From NCBI RefSeq assembly GCF_001428005.1, contig NZ_LMSB01000034.1, forward strand, positions 125,793-189,792: a DNA stretch of 64,000 bases, in the 5' to 3' direction. The notes below the pieces were generated by a model. That model was not told the origin of the DNA. It made no database searches and saw only the letters and a program-made list of their open reading frames with translations. This stretch comes from Arthrobacter sp. Soil736 (GTDB taxonomy: Bacteria > Actinomycetota > Actinomycetes > Actinomycetales > Micrococcaceae). Both the position numbers and the translations under genes were made by a program. Shown here piece by piece: positions 27,280 to 34,932 of this stretch. Within the stretch, counting starts at the first letter, position 1. The number at the start of each line of letters is the position of its first letter.

Positions 27280-28899
27280 TCAGTTGCTCTTGGGGGAACG
27301 GGTGGTGGGGTCCTGCGGCAGGTGCAGCACGGCCGGCAACCCTGACTCGACGGCGCGGCGAAACGCGGCGGCGAAGTCCTCGGCCTTCTCGATGCGCTCG
27401 CCGTAGCCGCCGTAGGAGCGGGCCAGGGCGGCGAAGTCGGGGTTGGTCATGTGCGTGCCGGAGGGGCGGCCCGGGTAGTGGGCTTCCTGGTGTTCGCGGA
27501 TGGTGGCGAAGATGCCGTTGTCCACCACCAGCACGATGAACCGGGCCCCGTGTCCCATGGCGGTGGCGATTTCCTGGCCGTTCATCATGAAGCAGCCGTC
27601 GCCGGCCACCGAGATAACCTGCCGCCCGGGGTAGGCCAGGGAGGCGGCAACGGCGGCGGGGATGCCCATGCCCATGGCGCCGTTGCGCGGGGCGGCCAGG
27701 GAGTTGGCGCTGTTGTGCTGCAGGTAGCGGGCCGGCCACAGGGCGTGGTTGCCTGCACCGAAAGTGAGCACGGCGTCGTCGGCCACTTCCTGCTTGAGGA
27801 TTTCCATTACGACACCGAGGTCCACGCCGGTCCCCCCGTCAGGCTGGGCGGAGGAGAACTTGAGGTAGTCGGCACGGGCGTCGGCGAACCAGCCGGCTGC
27901 TGGCCGCACGGCGGATTCCGTGCCGGCCAGGACCATGGAGAACGCGGTGACGTCGGCGGTGATGTGCTGGTCCATCCGCCCGAAGTGGCCCAGCAGGTCG
28001 GCGTCGGCGTTGACCACCACGGTGTCGGCGCCGAGGCCGCGGGTGTATCCGTCGGAGAGGACGTCGCCGCGGACGCAGCCGAGGAAAACGATCAGGTCCG
28101 CCGCGTCCAGCCGTTCGGCATTGGCGTCGCTGCGGCCGTAGCCGAGGAAGCCGGCGTAGGCGTCGGAGCGGTGCGGGACGGCGTCGTAGGCACGGAAATC
28201 CGCAACGACGGGGACGCCGTGGCGGCTGGCCCAGCCGGCCAGGGCCTCGCCGGATTCCTGCGTCCAGCCCTCGCCGCCCACCACGATGAGCGGTTTGTTG
28301 GCGGCGGCAAGCCGGGCTTCAAGCTCGGCCAGGTCCGGGGCGGAAGGTGCCGGGCGGGAGACCTTGCGCGGTTCCACGGTGCCGGCCTCGATCGCGTGGA
28401 CCAGCACGTCTTCCGGCAGGCCGATCACCACGGGTCCGGGCCGGCCGCTCATTGCGGTGAAGATGGCGTCGTCCACCACGCGGGCGGCGGAAGCGGCGTC
28501 GTCGAGCGTCACCACTTTCTTGGCAGTGCTGCCGAACCAGGCGTTGATGTCGAATTCCTGGAAGGATTCGCGGCCGCGGTCCGCCACGGGGATGAGGCCC
28601 ACGAAAAGGATCATGGGGGTGGCGTCCTGGTGGGCGGTGTGGATGGCGATGAAGGCGTTGGCCGCACCGGGGCCCCGGGTCACCATGGCCACACCGGGCA
28701 GTTCGGTGAGGCGGCCTTCGGCGAGTGCCATGAATCCGGCGCCGCCTTCGTGCCGGGTCACCACGGTTTCTATGGCGGAACCGTGCAGGCCATCCAGAAC
28801 GTCCAGGAAGCTTTCGCCGGGGACGCCGTAGACGCGCTTGATTCCGGCACGTTCGAGCTGGGCGACGATCAGGTGCCCGGCGGTGGTTGTTGTACTCAA
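27280..28899 (-). CDS. Thiamine-diphosphate-dependent enzyme (acetolactate-synthase-like)
   Basis: A 539-residue ThDP enzyme with the three usual domains: N-terminal pyrimidine-binding (activating Glu51 in TRHEGGAGF), a central domain (about 190-310) and the C-terminal diphosphate-binding domain with GDGCFMMNGQE and the distal Asn of VVDNG. It could be a 2-oxo-acid decarboxylase or carboligase; it is not the biosynthetic acetolactate synthase, since no small subunit follows and the context is catabolic. Its start overlaps the transporter stop by 4 nt. Confidence 0.88.
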   Translation of the reverse strand: MSTTTTAGHLIVAQLERAGIKRVYGVPGESFLDVLDGLHGSAIETVVTRHEGGAGFMALAEGRLTELPGVAMVTRGPGAANAFIAIHTAHQDATPMILFVGLIPVADRGRESFQEFDINAWFGSTAKKVVTLDDAASAARVVDDAIFTAMSGRPGPVVIGLPEDVLVHAIEAGTVEPRKVSRPAPSAPDLAELEARLAAANKPLIVVGGEGWTQESGEALAGWASRHGVPVVADFRAYDAVPHRSDAYAGFLGYGRSDANAERLDAADLIVFLGCVRGDVLSDGYTRGLGADTVVVNADADLLGHFGRMDQHITADVTAFSMVLAGTESAVRPAAGWFADARADYLKFSSAQPDGGTGVDLGVVMEILKQEVADDAVLTFGAGNHALWPARYLQHNSANSLAAPRNGAMGMGIPAAVAASLAYPGRQVISVAGDGCFMMNGQEIATAMGHGARFIVLVVDNGIFATIREHQEAHYPGRPSGTHMTNPDFAALARSYGGYGERIEKAEDFAAAFRRAVESGLPAVLHLPQDPTTRSPKSN

Positions 28900-30233
28900 T
28901 GCTTCATACCTTCTTCTTCGATACTGAGGGCGGGCAGGACAATCCCTGAGAGTGCGGTCAGAACGGACACGACCAGCAGGATGATGGCCCCGGGCCAGAA
29001 TGAATTGCCACTGGCAGCCACGAGGGCTGTGGCGATAAGTGGGATAAAGCCGGAAATGACGCCGGCGCTATTGGAGGTGATGGCTACGCCGGTGTAGCGG
29101 ACACGGGTGGCGAACAGTGCTGTGAGGGCCGTACCCGAGACAGCGTAGGGAATGGACAGGGTGGCCACGCCGATGACCATGGCGCCGATGACCAGCACCG
29201 GGTTCGCGGTGTCGATGGCCAGGAAGACCGGGACGGCCACAAGCGCGGAAGCCACGCCGCCCCAGAGGATCACCTTGCTGGCGCCGTACTTCTCGCCCAT
29301 GCGTCCGGCCCAGATGAGGACGAAGATCTCGAAGACCGCGGCGAGGAGCGAGCCCAGCAGGAGGGTTTCGTACGGCATCTTCAGGACCTTGGTGCCGTAG
29401 AAGACCACAAAACTGGTGATGAGGTAGAAGCCGCCGATGCCCAGCAGCGCCGAGCACATGCCCACCAGGATCTGGCGCCAGCTCTTGGTCAGGACGCCGC
29501 GGATGGGGGCGTGCTCGGTCTCGCCTGACTCCATCAGGGCCTCGAACTCAGGCGATTCACTGAGCTTGCTGCGGATCCACATGGAGATGGCCAGCAGCGG
29601 GATGGCCGCCACGAACGGGATGCGCCAGCCCCAGGCGTCGAAGTTGGTCTGGCCCACCAGGTAGAGCATTCCGAAGAAACCGCCGGAGGACAGGATGGTG
29701 CCGATCGGCGAACCGATCTGCGGCAGCGCCGCGTAGCGTGCACGCTTGGCAACGGGGGCGTTTTCGACGGCGATAATCACCGCGCCGCTCCACTCGCCGC
29801 CCACTGCCAGGCCCTGCAGGATTCGCAGTGCCACCAGGATGACGGGGGCCGCGACGCCGATGGTCATGTAGTTCGGCAGGAGGCCGATCAGGCCGGTCAC
29901 GACGCCGATGCCCACGATGGTGACCATCAGGATCTTCTTCCGGCCTATCTTGTCGCCCAGGGAGCCGAAGATGAAGCCGCCGATGGGGCGCGCCACGAAG
30001 CCGACAGCCAGGGTGGCGAAAGAGCTCATGGCGGCCACAAAGGGGTCCTCGGAAACGAAATACTGGGCATTGAACACCAGCGCCGCGGCAGTGGTGAACA
30101 GGAAGAAGTCGTACCACTCCAGGGCTGTGCCAACGAGGGCTGCCAGGGCCACCTTACGGGTGACACTCTCATCCACGATCCTTAGGGCCGGACGGTCCGC
30201 CCCCGTGACCGCCGTGCTGTCGTTGCTTGCCAT
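28896..30233 (-). CDS. MFS transporter, metabolite:H+ symporter (MHS) type
   Basis: A 445-residue protein with 12 predicted membrane segments. VGTALEWYDFFLF opens the first helix, and the loop motif GSLGDKIGRKK and LQGLAVGGEWSGA are diagnostic of the MHS group that imports carboxylates, betaines and similar acids with protons. ATG 30233 has a GGAGTG site; an upstream in-frame start does not. It is the first gene of the five-gene operon, divergent from the PucR-type regulator, and presumably imports the pathway substrate. Confidence 0.92.
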   Translation of the reverse strand: MASNDSTAVTGADRPALRIVDESVTRKVALAALVGTALEWYDFFLFTTAAALVFNAQYFVSEDPFVAAMSSFATLAVGFVARPIGGFIFGSLGDKIGRKKILMVTIVGIGVVTGLIGLLPNYMTIGVAAPVILVALRILQGLAVGGEWSGAVIIAVENAPVAKRARYAALPQIGSPIGTILSSGGFFGMLYLVGQTNFDAWGWRIPFVAAIPLLAISMWIRSKLSESPEFEALMESGETEHAPIRGVLTKSWRQILVGMCSALLGIGGFYLITSFVVFYGTKVLKMPYETLLLGSLLAAVFEIFVLIWAGRMGEKYGASKVILWGGVASALVAVPVFLAIDTANPVLVIGAMVIGVATLSIPYAVSGTALTALFATRVRYTGVAITSNSAGVISGFIPLIATALVAASGNSFWPGAIILLVVSVLTALSGIVLPALSIEEEGMKH

Positions 30234-30295
30234 GATCACTCCAAATAGATTCGGACCGGGTGCTGCGAACACGCGGCGCTTCTCGCCGCTTGCCG

Positions 30296-30311
30296 CGTGA
30301 TGTGGCTCACC
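30296..30311. promoter_or_regulatory. Crp/GlxR-like site in the divergent catabolic promoter
   Basis: CGTGATGTGGCTCACC contains a perfect GTGA-N6-TCAC, the core of the Crp/GlxR palindrome. It is 62 bp upstream of the MHS start and 83 bp upstream of the regulator start, within their 161-bp gap. Confidence 0.5.
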
Positions 30312-30382
30312 CGTGGGCCTCACTCCATTCTTCCAGTAGGTTCACCCAAAATAACTAGCAATACACCACGGGATTTTGGTCC

Positions 30383-30388
30383 TAGAAT
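30383..30388 (+). promoter_or_regulatory. -10-like element of the PucR-type regulator gene
   Basis: TAGAAT fits the sigma-A -10 consensus and ends 6 nt before ATG 30395. Transcription from this element would start at or next to that ATG, giving a leaderless mRNA, which is common in actinobacteria. No good -35 is seen. Confidence 0.4.
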
Positions 30389-30394
30389 GTGAAA

Positions 30395-31585
30395 ATGCAC
30401 AACATTCAGGACAACGCCTCCCGCTGGGGAGAGCTGGTGGAGCGGCTGCACGGGCGCCTCGACGAACTCGTGGACCTCTTCATGGCCCGGGTTCAGGAGA
30501 TCCCGGAGTATGCCAGCAACAGGGTTGGCCTCCCGGAGCTCCGGGATACTGCCCGCGAGACGTTCCGCCGCCTCGTGGACGGGCTGCGTGACAAGGAGCT
30601 GCAGCAGTCGGGCCGCAACGGAGACCGCGATTCGCTGATGCGGTTCTCTTCGGAACTTGGCACCAAGAGGGCGCGGGCCGGGATCTCCCCCGAGGCCCTG
30701 ATCTCAGCCGTCCGGCTGGATTTCAGCATCCTATGGGATGACCTGCTGCAGATCTCCGATCCCGAAGACGCCATGCTGCTTACATCCAGGGTGGACAGGG
30801 TATGGCGCGTTGTGGATGAATTCGCCACCCATACGCATTCGAGCTACTCCGCGGAACGGGTGCGCATGGCACAGGAGGAATCAAATATCCGCCGTGAGTT
30901 CATTGCCCGGCTTTTCAGCAAGTCCGAACTCTCCGCAGACACCATCAGCCAGGCGGCCGCGGCCCTCGTTACCGATCCTGACGCACGGTTCTCCATAGTT
31001 GCGGCCAGCGGGGAAGCGGCGTCGAAACTTCGCGCCATTGCAGCTCAGGGCCCACAGTCCTCGCAGAGGCTCTTTGTGCACGAATTCGGCGGCAGTGCCT
31101 ATGTTTTCTGGGCACTCGGCCGTGCTGCCCGCGGAGGGGCCGATCCGGAGGGATCCGCCTATCTCCCGGCCGGCATCGCCGGGATCCCCTGCGGCTACGT
31201 GGAAGGTTTTGCCGGCCTGCGCGCCCTCCCGTCGGCGGCGCGGACCGCCGAGCGGCTGGCCCTGCTCCTCCACCCCTCAGACAAGGGCCCCCTGACTGCC
31301 GCCGGCGCCTGGGCCAGGCTCGCGAAGCAGCAGCTCCAGGACGCCGGACTCGATCTGTGGGCGGACCTGGACTCGGCACTCTCGCCATGCCGCGGCGGGG
31401 AACGCGAACGCCTGGAGGAAACGGTGCGCCATTTCCTGTCCACAGGGAATATCACCACCACGGCGCAGGCCCTTTTCTGCCACCGGAACACCATCCTCAA
31501 CCGGCTTCACCGTTTCCAGGACCTGACCGGGATCGACCTCGCTGTTCCTTCCCAAGCGGCCAGGCTGGTGGTGGCGTGGGCCTGA
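30395..31585 (+). CDS. PucR/CdaR-type transcriptional regulator
   Basis: A 396-residue protein (398 from GTG 30389). The C-terminal PucR-type helix-turn-helix is clear in residues about 340-385: HFLSTGNITTTAQALFCHRNTILNRLHRF followed by LTGIDL. The N-terminal 150 residues are helical and resemble the RsbRD/PucR-associated sensory region. Regulators of this group often activate catabolic operons on binding a pathway metabolite. It sits between two outward-facing catabolic operons, so it is the natural local regulator of both. Confidence 0.87.
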   Translation: MHNIQDNASRWGELVERLHGRLDELVDLFMARVQEIPEYASNRVGLPELRDTARETFRRLVDGLRDKELQQSGRNGDRDSLMRFSSELGTKRARAGISPEALISAVRLDFSILWDDLLQISDPEDAMLLTSRVDRVWRVVDEFATHTHSSYSAERVRMAQEESNIRREFIARLFSKSELSADTISQAAAALVTDPDARFSIVAASGEAASKLRAIAAQGPQSSQRLFVHEFGGSAYVFWALGRAARGGADPEGSAYLPAGIAGIPCGYVEGFAGLRALPSAARTAERLALLLHPSDKGPLTAAGAWARLAKQQLQDAGLDLWADLDSALSPCRGGERERLEETVRHFLSTGNITTTAQALFCHRNTILNRLHRFQDLTGIDLAVPSQAARLVVAWA

Positions 31586-31624
31586 GCGGGGTCCGAGTGC
31601 GGGCTGCCCGAGCTTGCCTCAGCG

Positions 31625-31640
31625 TTGTGTGAACACACAA
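31625..31640. promoter_or_regulatory. Operator candidate upstream of the second MHS operon
   Basis: TTGTGTGAACACACAA has perfect 7-bp arms around AA. It is 40 bp past the regulator stop and 112 bp before the MHS ATG. It could be a regulator site; a terminator is less likely because the arms are AT-balanced and short. Confidence 0.4.
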
Positions 31641-31677
31641 TTTTGGCGGATTTTTGGTGGATTTTTTGCCATTGAAC

Positions 31678-31693
31678 TGTGATGGCTGACACA
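31678..31693. promoter_or_regulatory. Crp/GlxR-like site upstream of the second MHS operon
   Basis: TGTGATGGCTGACACA matches TGTGA-N6-TCACA in 9 of 10 positions. It lies 58 bp before the MHS start codon, a position compatible with activation. Confidence 0.45.
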
Positions 31694-31751
31694 GGATAGT
31701 TGGTAACTACCTGCACCGGACAATCGTCCCCGCACCCCATCTGGAGAACTG

Positions 31752-33107
31752 ATGGCCAACATGGTAGATACCACCGCCGCCGCTGCTACGGCACGGCTGG
31801 ACCTCGCAAAAATGCGCAAAATCGCTCTCGCCAGCGTGATCGGAACCACCGTCGAGTGGTACGACCTCTTCGTTTTCGGAACAGCTTCCGCGCTCGTTTT
31901 CAACAAGATCTTCTTCCCCAGTTTCGACCCCATCGTGGGCACCATGCTTGCCTTTGGCACCTTCGCTTCGGCCTATATCGCCCGCATGGTGGGGGCCATC
32001 ATCTTTGGCCACTTCGGGGACAGGCTGGGACGCAAGTCCATGCTGCTGATCTCCCTGCTGACCATGGGCGCCGCCACGTTCGCCATCGGCCTGCTGCCGG
32101 ACTACAACAGCATCGGCATCATGGCACCCCTGCTGCTGCTCTTCCTCCGCGTCATCCAGGGCCTGGCCCTCGGCGGCGAATGGGGCGGGGCCGTGCTGAT
32201 GACGGTGGAACACGCGCCCTCTACCCAGCGCGGCTTCTACGGTTCGCTGGTCCAGGTGGGCGTACCCGCCGGAACCCTCATCGCCAACGTGGCCTTCCTG
32301 ATCGTCGCCTCGAGCGTCAGCACCGAAGCCCTCCTCTCTTGGGGCTGGCGTATCCCGTTCATGGCCTCCGCGCTGCTTGTGGCGGTGGGCATCTACATCC
32401 GGCTCCACATCGAGGAGACCCCGTCCTTCCAGGCTGTGAAGGACGCCGGCGCCAAGGCCAAGCTGCCCTTCGCGGCCCTGATGGCCAAGTACTGGAAGCA
32501 GGTCATCCTGGGCGGCGTTGCCACGCTCTCCACCGGCAGCACGTTCACCCTGCTCGTTGCTTCCGGCGTCTCCTACGGCAAGAAGGAATTGGGCCACTCG
32601 GAGGCCCTCATGCTGTGGGTGGTGCTGGCCGCCTGCGCCCTGTGCTTCGTCCTGATCCCCTTCTTCGGCAGGCTCTCCGACAAGTACGGCCGCAAGCCGA
32701 TCATCTACGCCGGCGTGGCCGCCGAGGCAGCCCTGGCGTTCCCCGTGTTCTGGCTGATGGACACCAAATCGGTGCCCCTGCTGTTCGTGGCCTACCTGGC
32801 CATGATGACCGCTTTTGCAGCCAACTACGGGCCCATCGCCACGTTCCTTGCCGAGCTGTTCGGCTCCAAGGTCCGCTACTCGGGGCTGTCGGTCGCCTAC
32901 ATGCTTTCGGGCCTTCTCGGCAGCGCCGCGACCCCCTTCATCACCACCTGGCTGCTCGGCGTGACGCACCAGAGCTCCTCGATCGCCTGGTACATCATGG
33001 CCGCCGCCCTGGTCTCGCTGGGGGCATTGTTTGTCCTGACGGAAACCAGGCACGGCAACATCGACGCCGTTGACGAGGCGCCTGCAGAGGCCGTGGCCGC
33101 CAAATGA
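31752..33107 (+). CDS. MFS transporter, metabolite:H+ symporter (MHS) type
   Basis: A 451-residue 12-helix transporter with the MHS marks VIGTTVEWYDLFVFG, GHFGDRLGRKS and IQGLALGGEWGGA. A CTGGAGAA ribosome-binding site precedes the ATG. It is related to, but clearly distinct from, the MHS protein across the regulator gene, so the two probably take different substrates. Its stop overlaps the RidA start by 4 nt; the three genes form one operon. Confidence 0.92.
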   Translation: MANMVDTTAAAATARLDLAKMRKIALASVIGTTVEWYDLFVFGTASALVFNKIFFPSFDPIVGTMLAFGTFASAYIARMVGAIIFGHFGDRLGRKSMLLISLLTMGAATFAIGLLPDYNSIGIMAPLLLLFLRVIQGLALGGEWGGAVLMTVEHAPSTQRGFYGSLVQVGVPAGTLIANVAFLIVASSVSTEALLSWGWRIPFMASALLVAVGIYIRLHIEETPSFQAVKDAGAKAKLPFAALMAKYWKQVILGGVATLSTGSTFTLLVASGVSYGKKELGHSEALMLWVVLAACALCFVLIPFFGRLSDKYGRKPIIYAGVAAEAALAFPVFWLMDTKSVPLLFVAYLAMMTAFAANYGPIATFLAELFGSKVRYSGLSVAYMLSGLLGSAATPFITTWLLGVTHQSSSIAWYIMAAALVSLGALFVLTETRHGNIDAVDEAPAEAVAAK

Positions 33108-33547
33108 CGGCAACAGCTGAAGCAGCCGGAATCGTACGGATAGCCGAGGTAGCCGGACAGGCAGCCGCCGTCGGGCCGTTCTCCCCCGCGGTGGTGGCCA
33201 ACGGATTCGTCTTCACCTCGGGTCAGATCCCGGCGATTACCGGGCTGGACCACCAGCCCGGGACCTTCGAGGGCCAGGTCCGCCAGACGATCCTGAACCT
33301 CAAGGCGGTCCTGGAGGCCGCAGGCTCGGGGCTGGAGCATGTCGTCAAGGTCAACACGTACCTCACGCACCCAGACCACCTGGAGGAATACAACCGCGTC
33401 TATTCCGAATATTTCGGCACGGCAAAACCCGCGCGGACTTCGGTGTGCGTCAGCCTCTGGGGAGTTTCGCTGGAGATCGAGTGCGTCGCCGTGGCCGCGG
33501 GCCCGGTTGCCGTCCTTCCCGGAACCGGCACCGGGGCTCCTGAATGA
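33104..33547 (+). CDS. RidA (YjgF/YER057c/UK114) family protein
   Basis: A 147-residue protein with the RidA core GPFSPAVVANGFVFTSGQIP, Arg111 in KPARTSV (the carboxylate-binding arginine of imine deaminases) and the EIECVAV strand. RidA members hydrolyse reactive enamine/imine intermediates to keto acids, which would fit an amino-compound pathway; some YjgF members do other hydrolyses. About 15 extra residues at each end compared with the core family. Coupled by ATGA overlaps to both neighbours. Confidence 0.88.
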   Translation: MTATAEAAGIVRIAEVAGQAAAVGPFSPAVVANGFVFTSGQIPAITGLDHQPGTFEGQVRQTILNLKAVLEAAGSGLEHVVKVNTYLTHPDHLEEYNRVYSEYFGTAKPARTSVCVSLWGVSLEIECVAVAAGPVAVLPGTGTGAPE

Positions 33548-34182
33548 CCGGGACCGCAGCCATGAGCAGGACAGCCGGCCTGGAACTACTGGACGGCCTG
33601 CGCGCAGTCAGCTACCCCACCCTCGGGCATTTCCTGGATGAGGGCTTCCTCGATCCCCGAATCCAGTCAGTGCTTGAGGGCGTCAGGATCGCCGGCCCTG
33701 CCGTCACGGTGCGGATCGCGGACAATGACGCCATCGCCATGAACCATGCACTCCTGGCCTTGTATCCCGGTGCCGTGCTGGTGGTGGACATGTCCGGCGA
33801 CCACCGGCATGCCCCGGTCGGCGCCGTCACGGCCGCGGCGGCCCAAGCGCAGGGCGCCGCGGGCGTCGTCGTGGACGGCATGGCAACCGACGTGCAGGAG
33901 CTCCGGGAGACCGGATTGCCTGTCTTCGCCCGGGGCACCACCTGCCTGACCACCAAGCGCGTGTTCGGCGACGGGTCGGCCGTCAACGTCCCGGTGACCT
34001 GCGGAGGAGTCCGCGTCAGCCCGGGCGACTGGGTGCTCGGCGACGCAAACGGAGTGGTCGTCCTGTCCCCCGAAGCAGCGGCGGAGGTGCTGGAGAAGGC
34101 GCTCGCGTCCGATGCCGCTGAGCCCGCCCTGCTGGCGCGGATAGTGTCCGGCGAGCCGCTGGAGTCGGTGCTGGCCCTCTAG
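33544..34182 (+). CDS. RraA-like family protein
   Basis: A 212-residue protein of the RraA/4-hydroxy-4-methyl-2-oxoglutarate aldolase fold. GVVVDGMATDVQELRETGLPVFARGTT holds the expected Arg/Asp substrate and metal residues, and SPGDWVLGDANGVVVL is the family end motif. Members are either aldolase/oxaloacetate decarboxylases or RNase E inhibitors; the operon with a transporter and RidA favours a catabolic lyase. ATG 33544 overlaps the RidA stop; ATG 33562 is a possible alternative. Confidence 0.85.
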   Translation: MTGTAAMSRTAGLELLDGLRAVSYPTLGHFLDEGFLDPRIQSVLEGVRIAGPAVTVRIADNDAIAMNHALLALYPGAVLVVDMSGDHRHAPVGAVTAAAAQAQGAAGVVVDGMATDVQELRETGLPVFARGTTCLTTKRVFGDGSAVNVPVTCGGVRVSPGDWVLGDANGVVVLSPEAAAEVLEKALASDAAEPALLARIVSGEPLESVLAL

Positions 34183-34215
34183 CCGCGCCCCGGCCGGCCC
34201 CGGCCGGCCCCTGTT

Positions 34216-34273
34216 CGATGCGTGGGATCCCGGCACTATGCGATCCGCTATGAGCTGAGATCTCACGCATCGG
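34216..34273. repeat. Family D 58-bp palindromic repeat, copy 2
   Basis: CGATGCGTGGGATC and GATCTCACGCATCG form the outer arms with a single wobble. Compared with copy 1 at 22722, a G-T pair is replaced by T-A, which keeps the pairing. It lies between the RraA-like gene and the DUF4916 gene. Confidence 0.8.
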
Positions 34274-34308
34274 CGGCCGGACGGGTGCGGATGGGGTAGA
34301 ACTTAACC

Positions 34309-34848
34309 ATGAACGTGCGCACCCCCGACCCCAATCCCGGCTGGCTGTCCGACGAAGACCTGTTCGAGGCCCGCGGAAGGCTTCCCATGGTCTATGTGGA
34401 GGCCGTGCCGGTCCGGCTCGATCCCCTCGGGTTTGTGAATGAGGTGGGCACCCTCCTCCAGGCGGACGAGGACGGCACCATGGTCCGGTCCCTGGTCTCC
34501 GGGCGCGTGCTCTACCGCGAAACCATCCGCGCCGCCCTGCTGCGCCACATGGAGAAAGACCTCGGCCCGCTGGCCTTCCCGCAGCTGCCCGTCAGCCCCG
34601 TGCCGTTCACCGTGGCCGAATACTTTCCGGCGCCGTCGCACACCGGCTTCACCGACGACCGCCAGCACGCCGTTTCGCTGGCCTACATCATCCCCGTGAC
34701 CGGCGAATGCGAGCCGCGCCAGGACGCCCTGGAACTGACGTGGATGACCCCGCAGGAAGTGCTCAGCGAAGGTGTCCAGATGGAATTCAGCGGCGGCCGC
34801 GGGGCCCTGGTTCGGCAGGCCCTGGCCTACGCCGGCGTCGGCAGCTGA
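34309..34848 (+). CDS. DUF4916 / NUDIX-like family protein
   Basis: A 179-residue soluble protein. The sequence (NPGWLSDEDLFEARGRLPMVYVEAVPVR, VGTLLQADEDGTMVRSLVSGRVLYRETIRAALLRHMEKDLG) matches what I know as the DUF4916, NUDIX-related family. A canonical NUDIX box with its EExxEE core is not seen: the equivalent region reads SGRVLYRETIRAALLRHMEKDLG, so hydrolase activity is doubtful. Single gene after family D repeat. Confidence 0.7.
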   Translation: MNVRTPDPNPGWLSDEDLFEARGRLPMVYVEAVPVRLDPLGFVNEVGTLLQADEDGTMVRSLVSGRVLYRETIRAALLRHMEKDLGPLAFPQLPVSPVPFTVAEYFPAPSHTGFTDDRQHAVSLAYIIPVTGECEPRQDALELTWMTPQEVLSEGVQMEFSGGRGALVRQALAYAGVGS

Positions 34849-34932
34849 CGCCCGGGCGTCCGCGCCTCCCCGACTTCGCACTCGCTCCTTTGTAGACTGT
34901 TGGGCGGACCGCAAGAGAACTTAAGGACTCCC

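Noticed and set aside
28896-33107. The two MHS transporters as a recent duplication around the regulator
   Set aside because: They share only family motifs; loops and helix sequences differ throughout, so they are old paralogues or independent.
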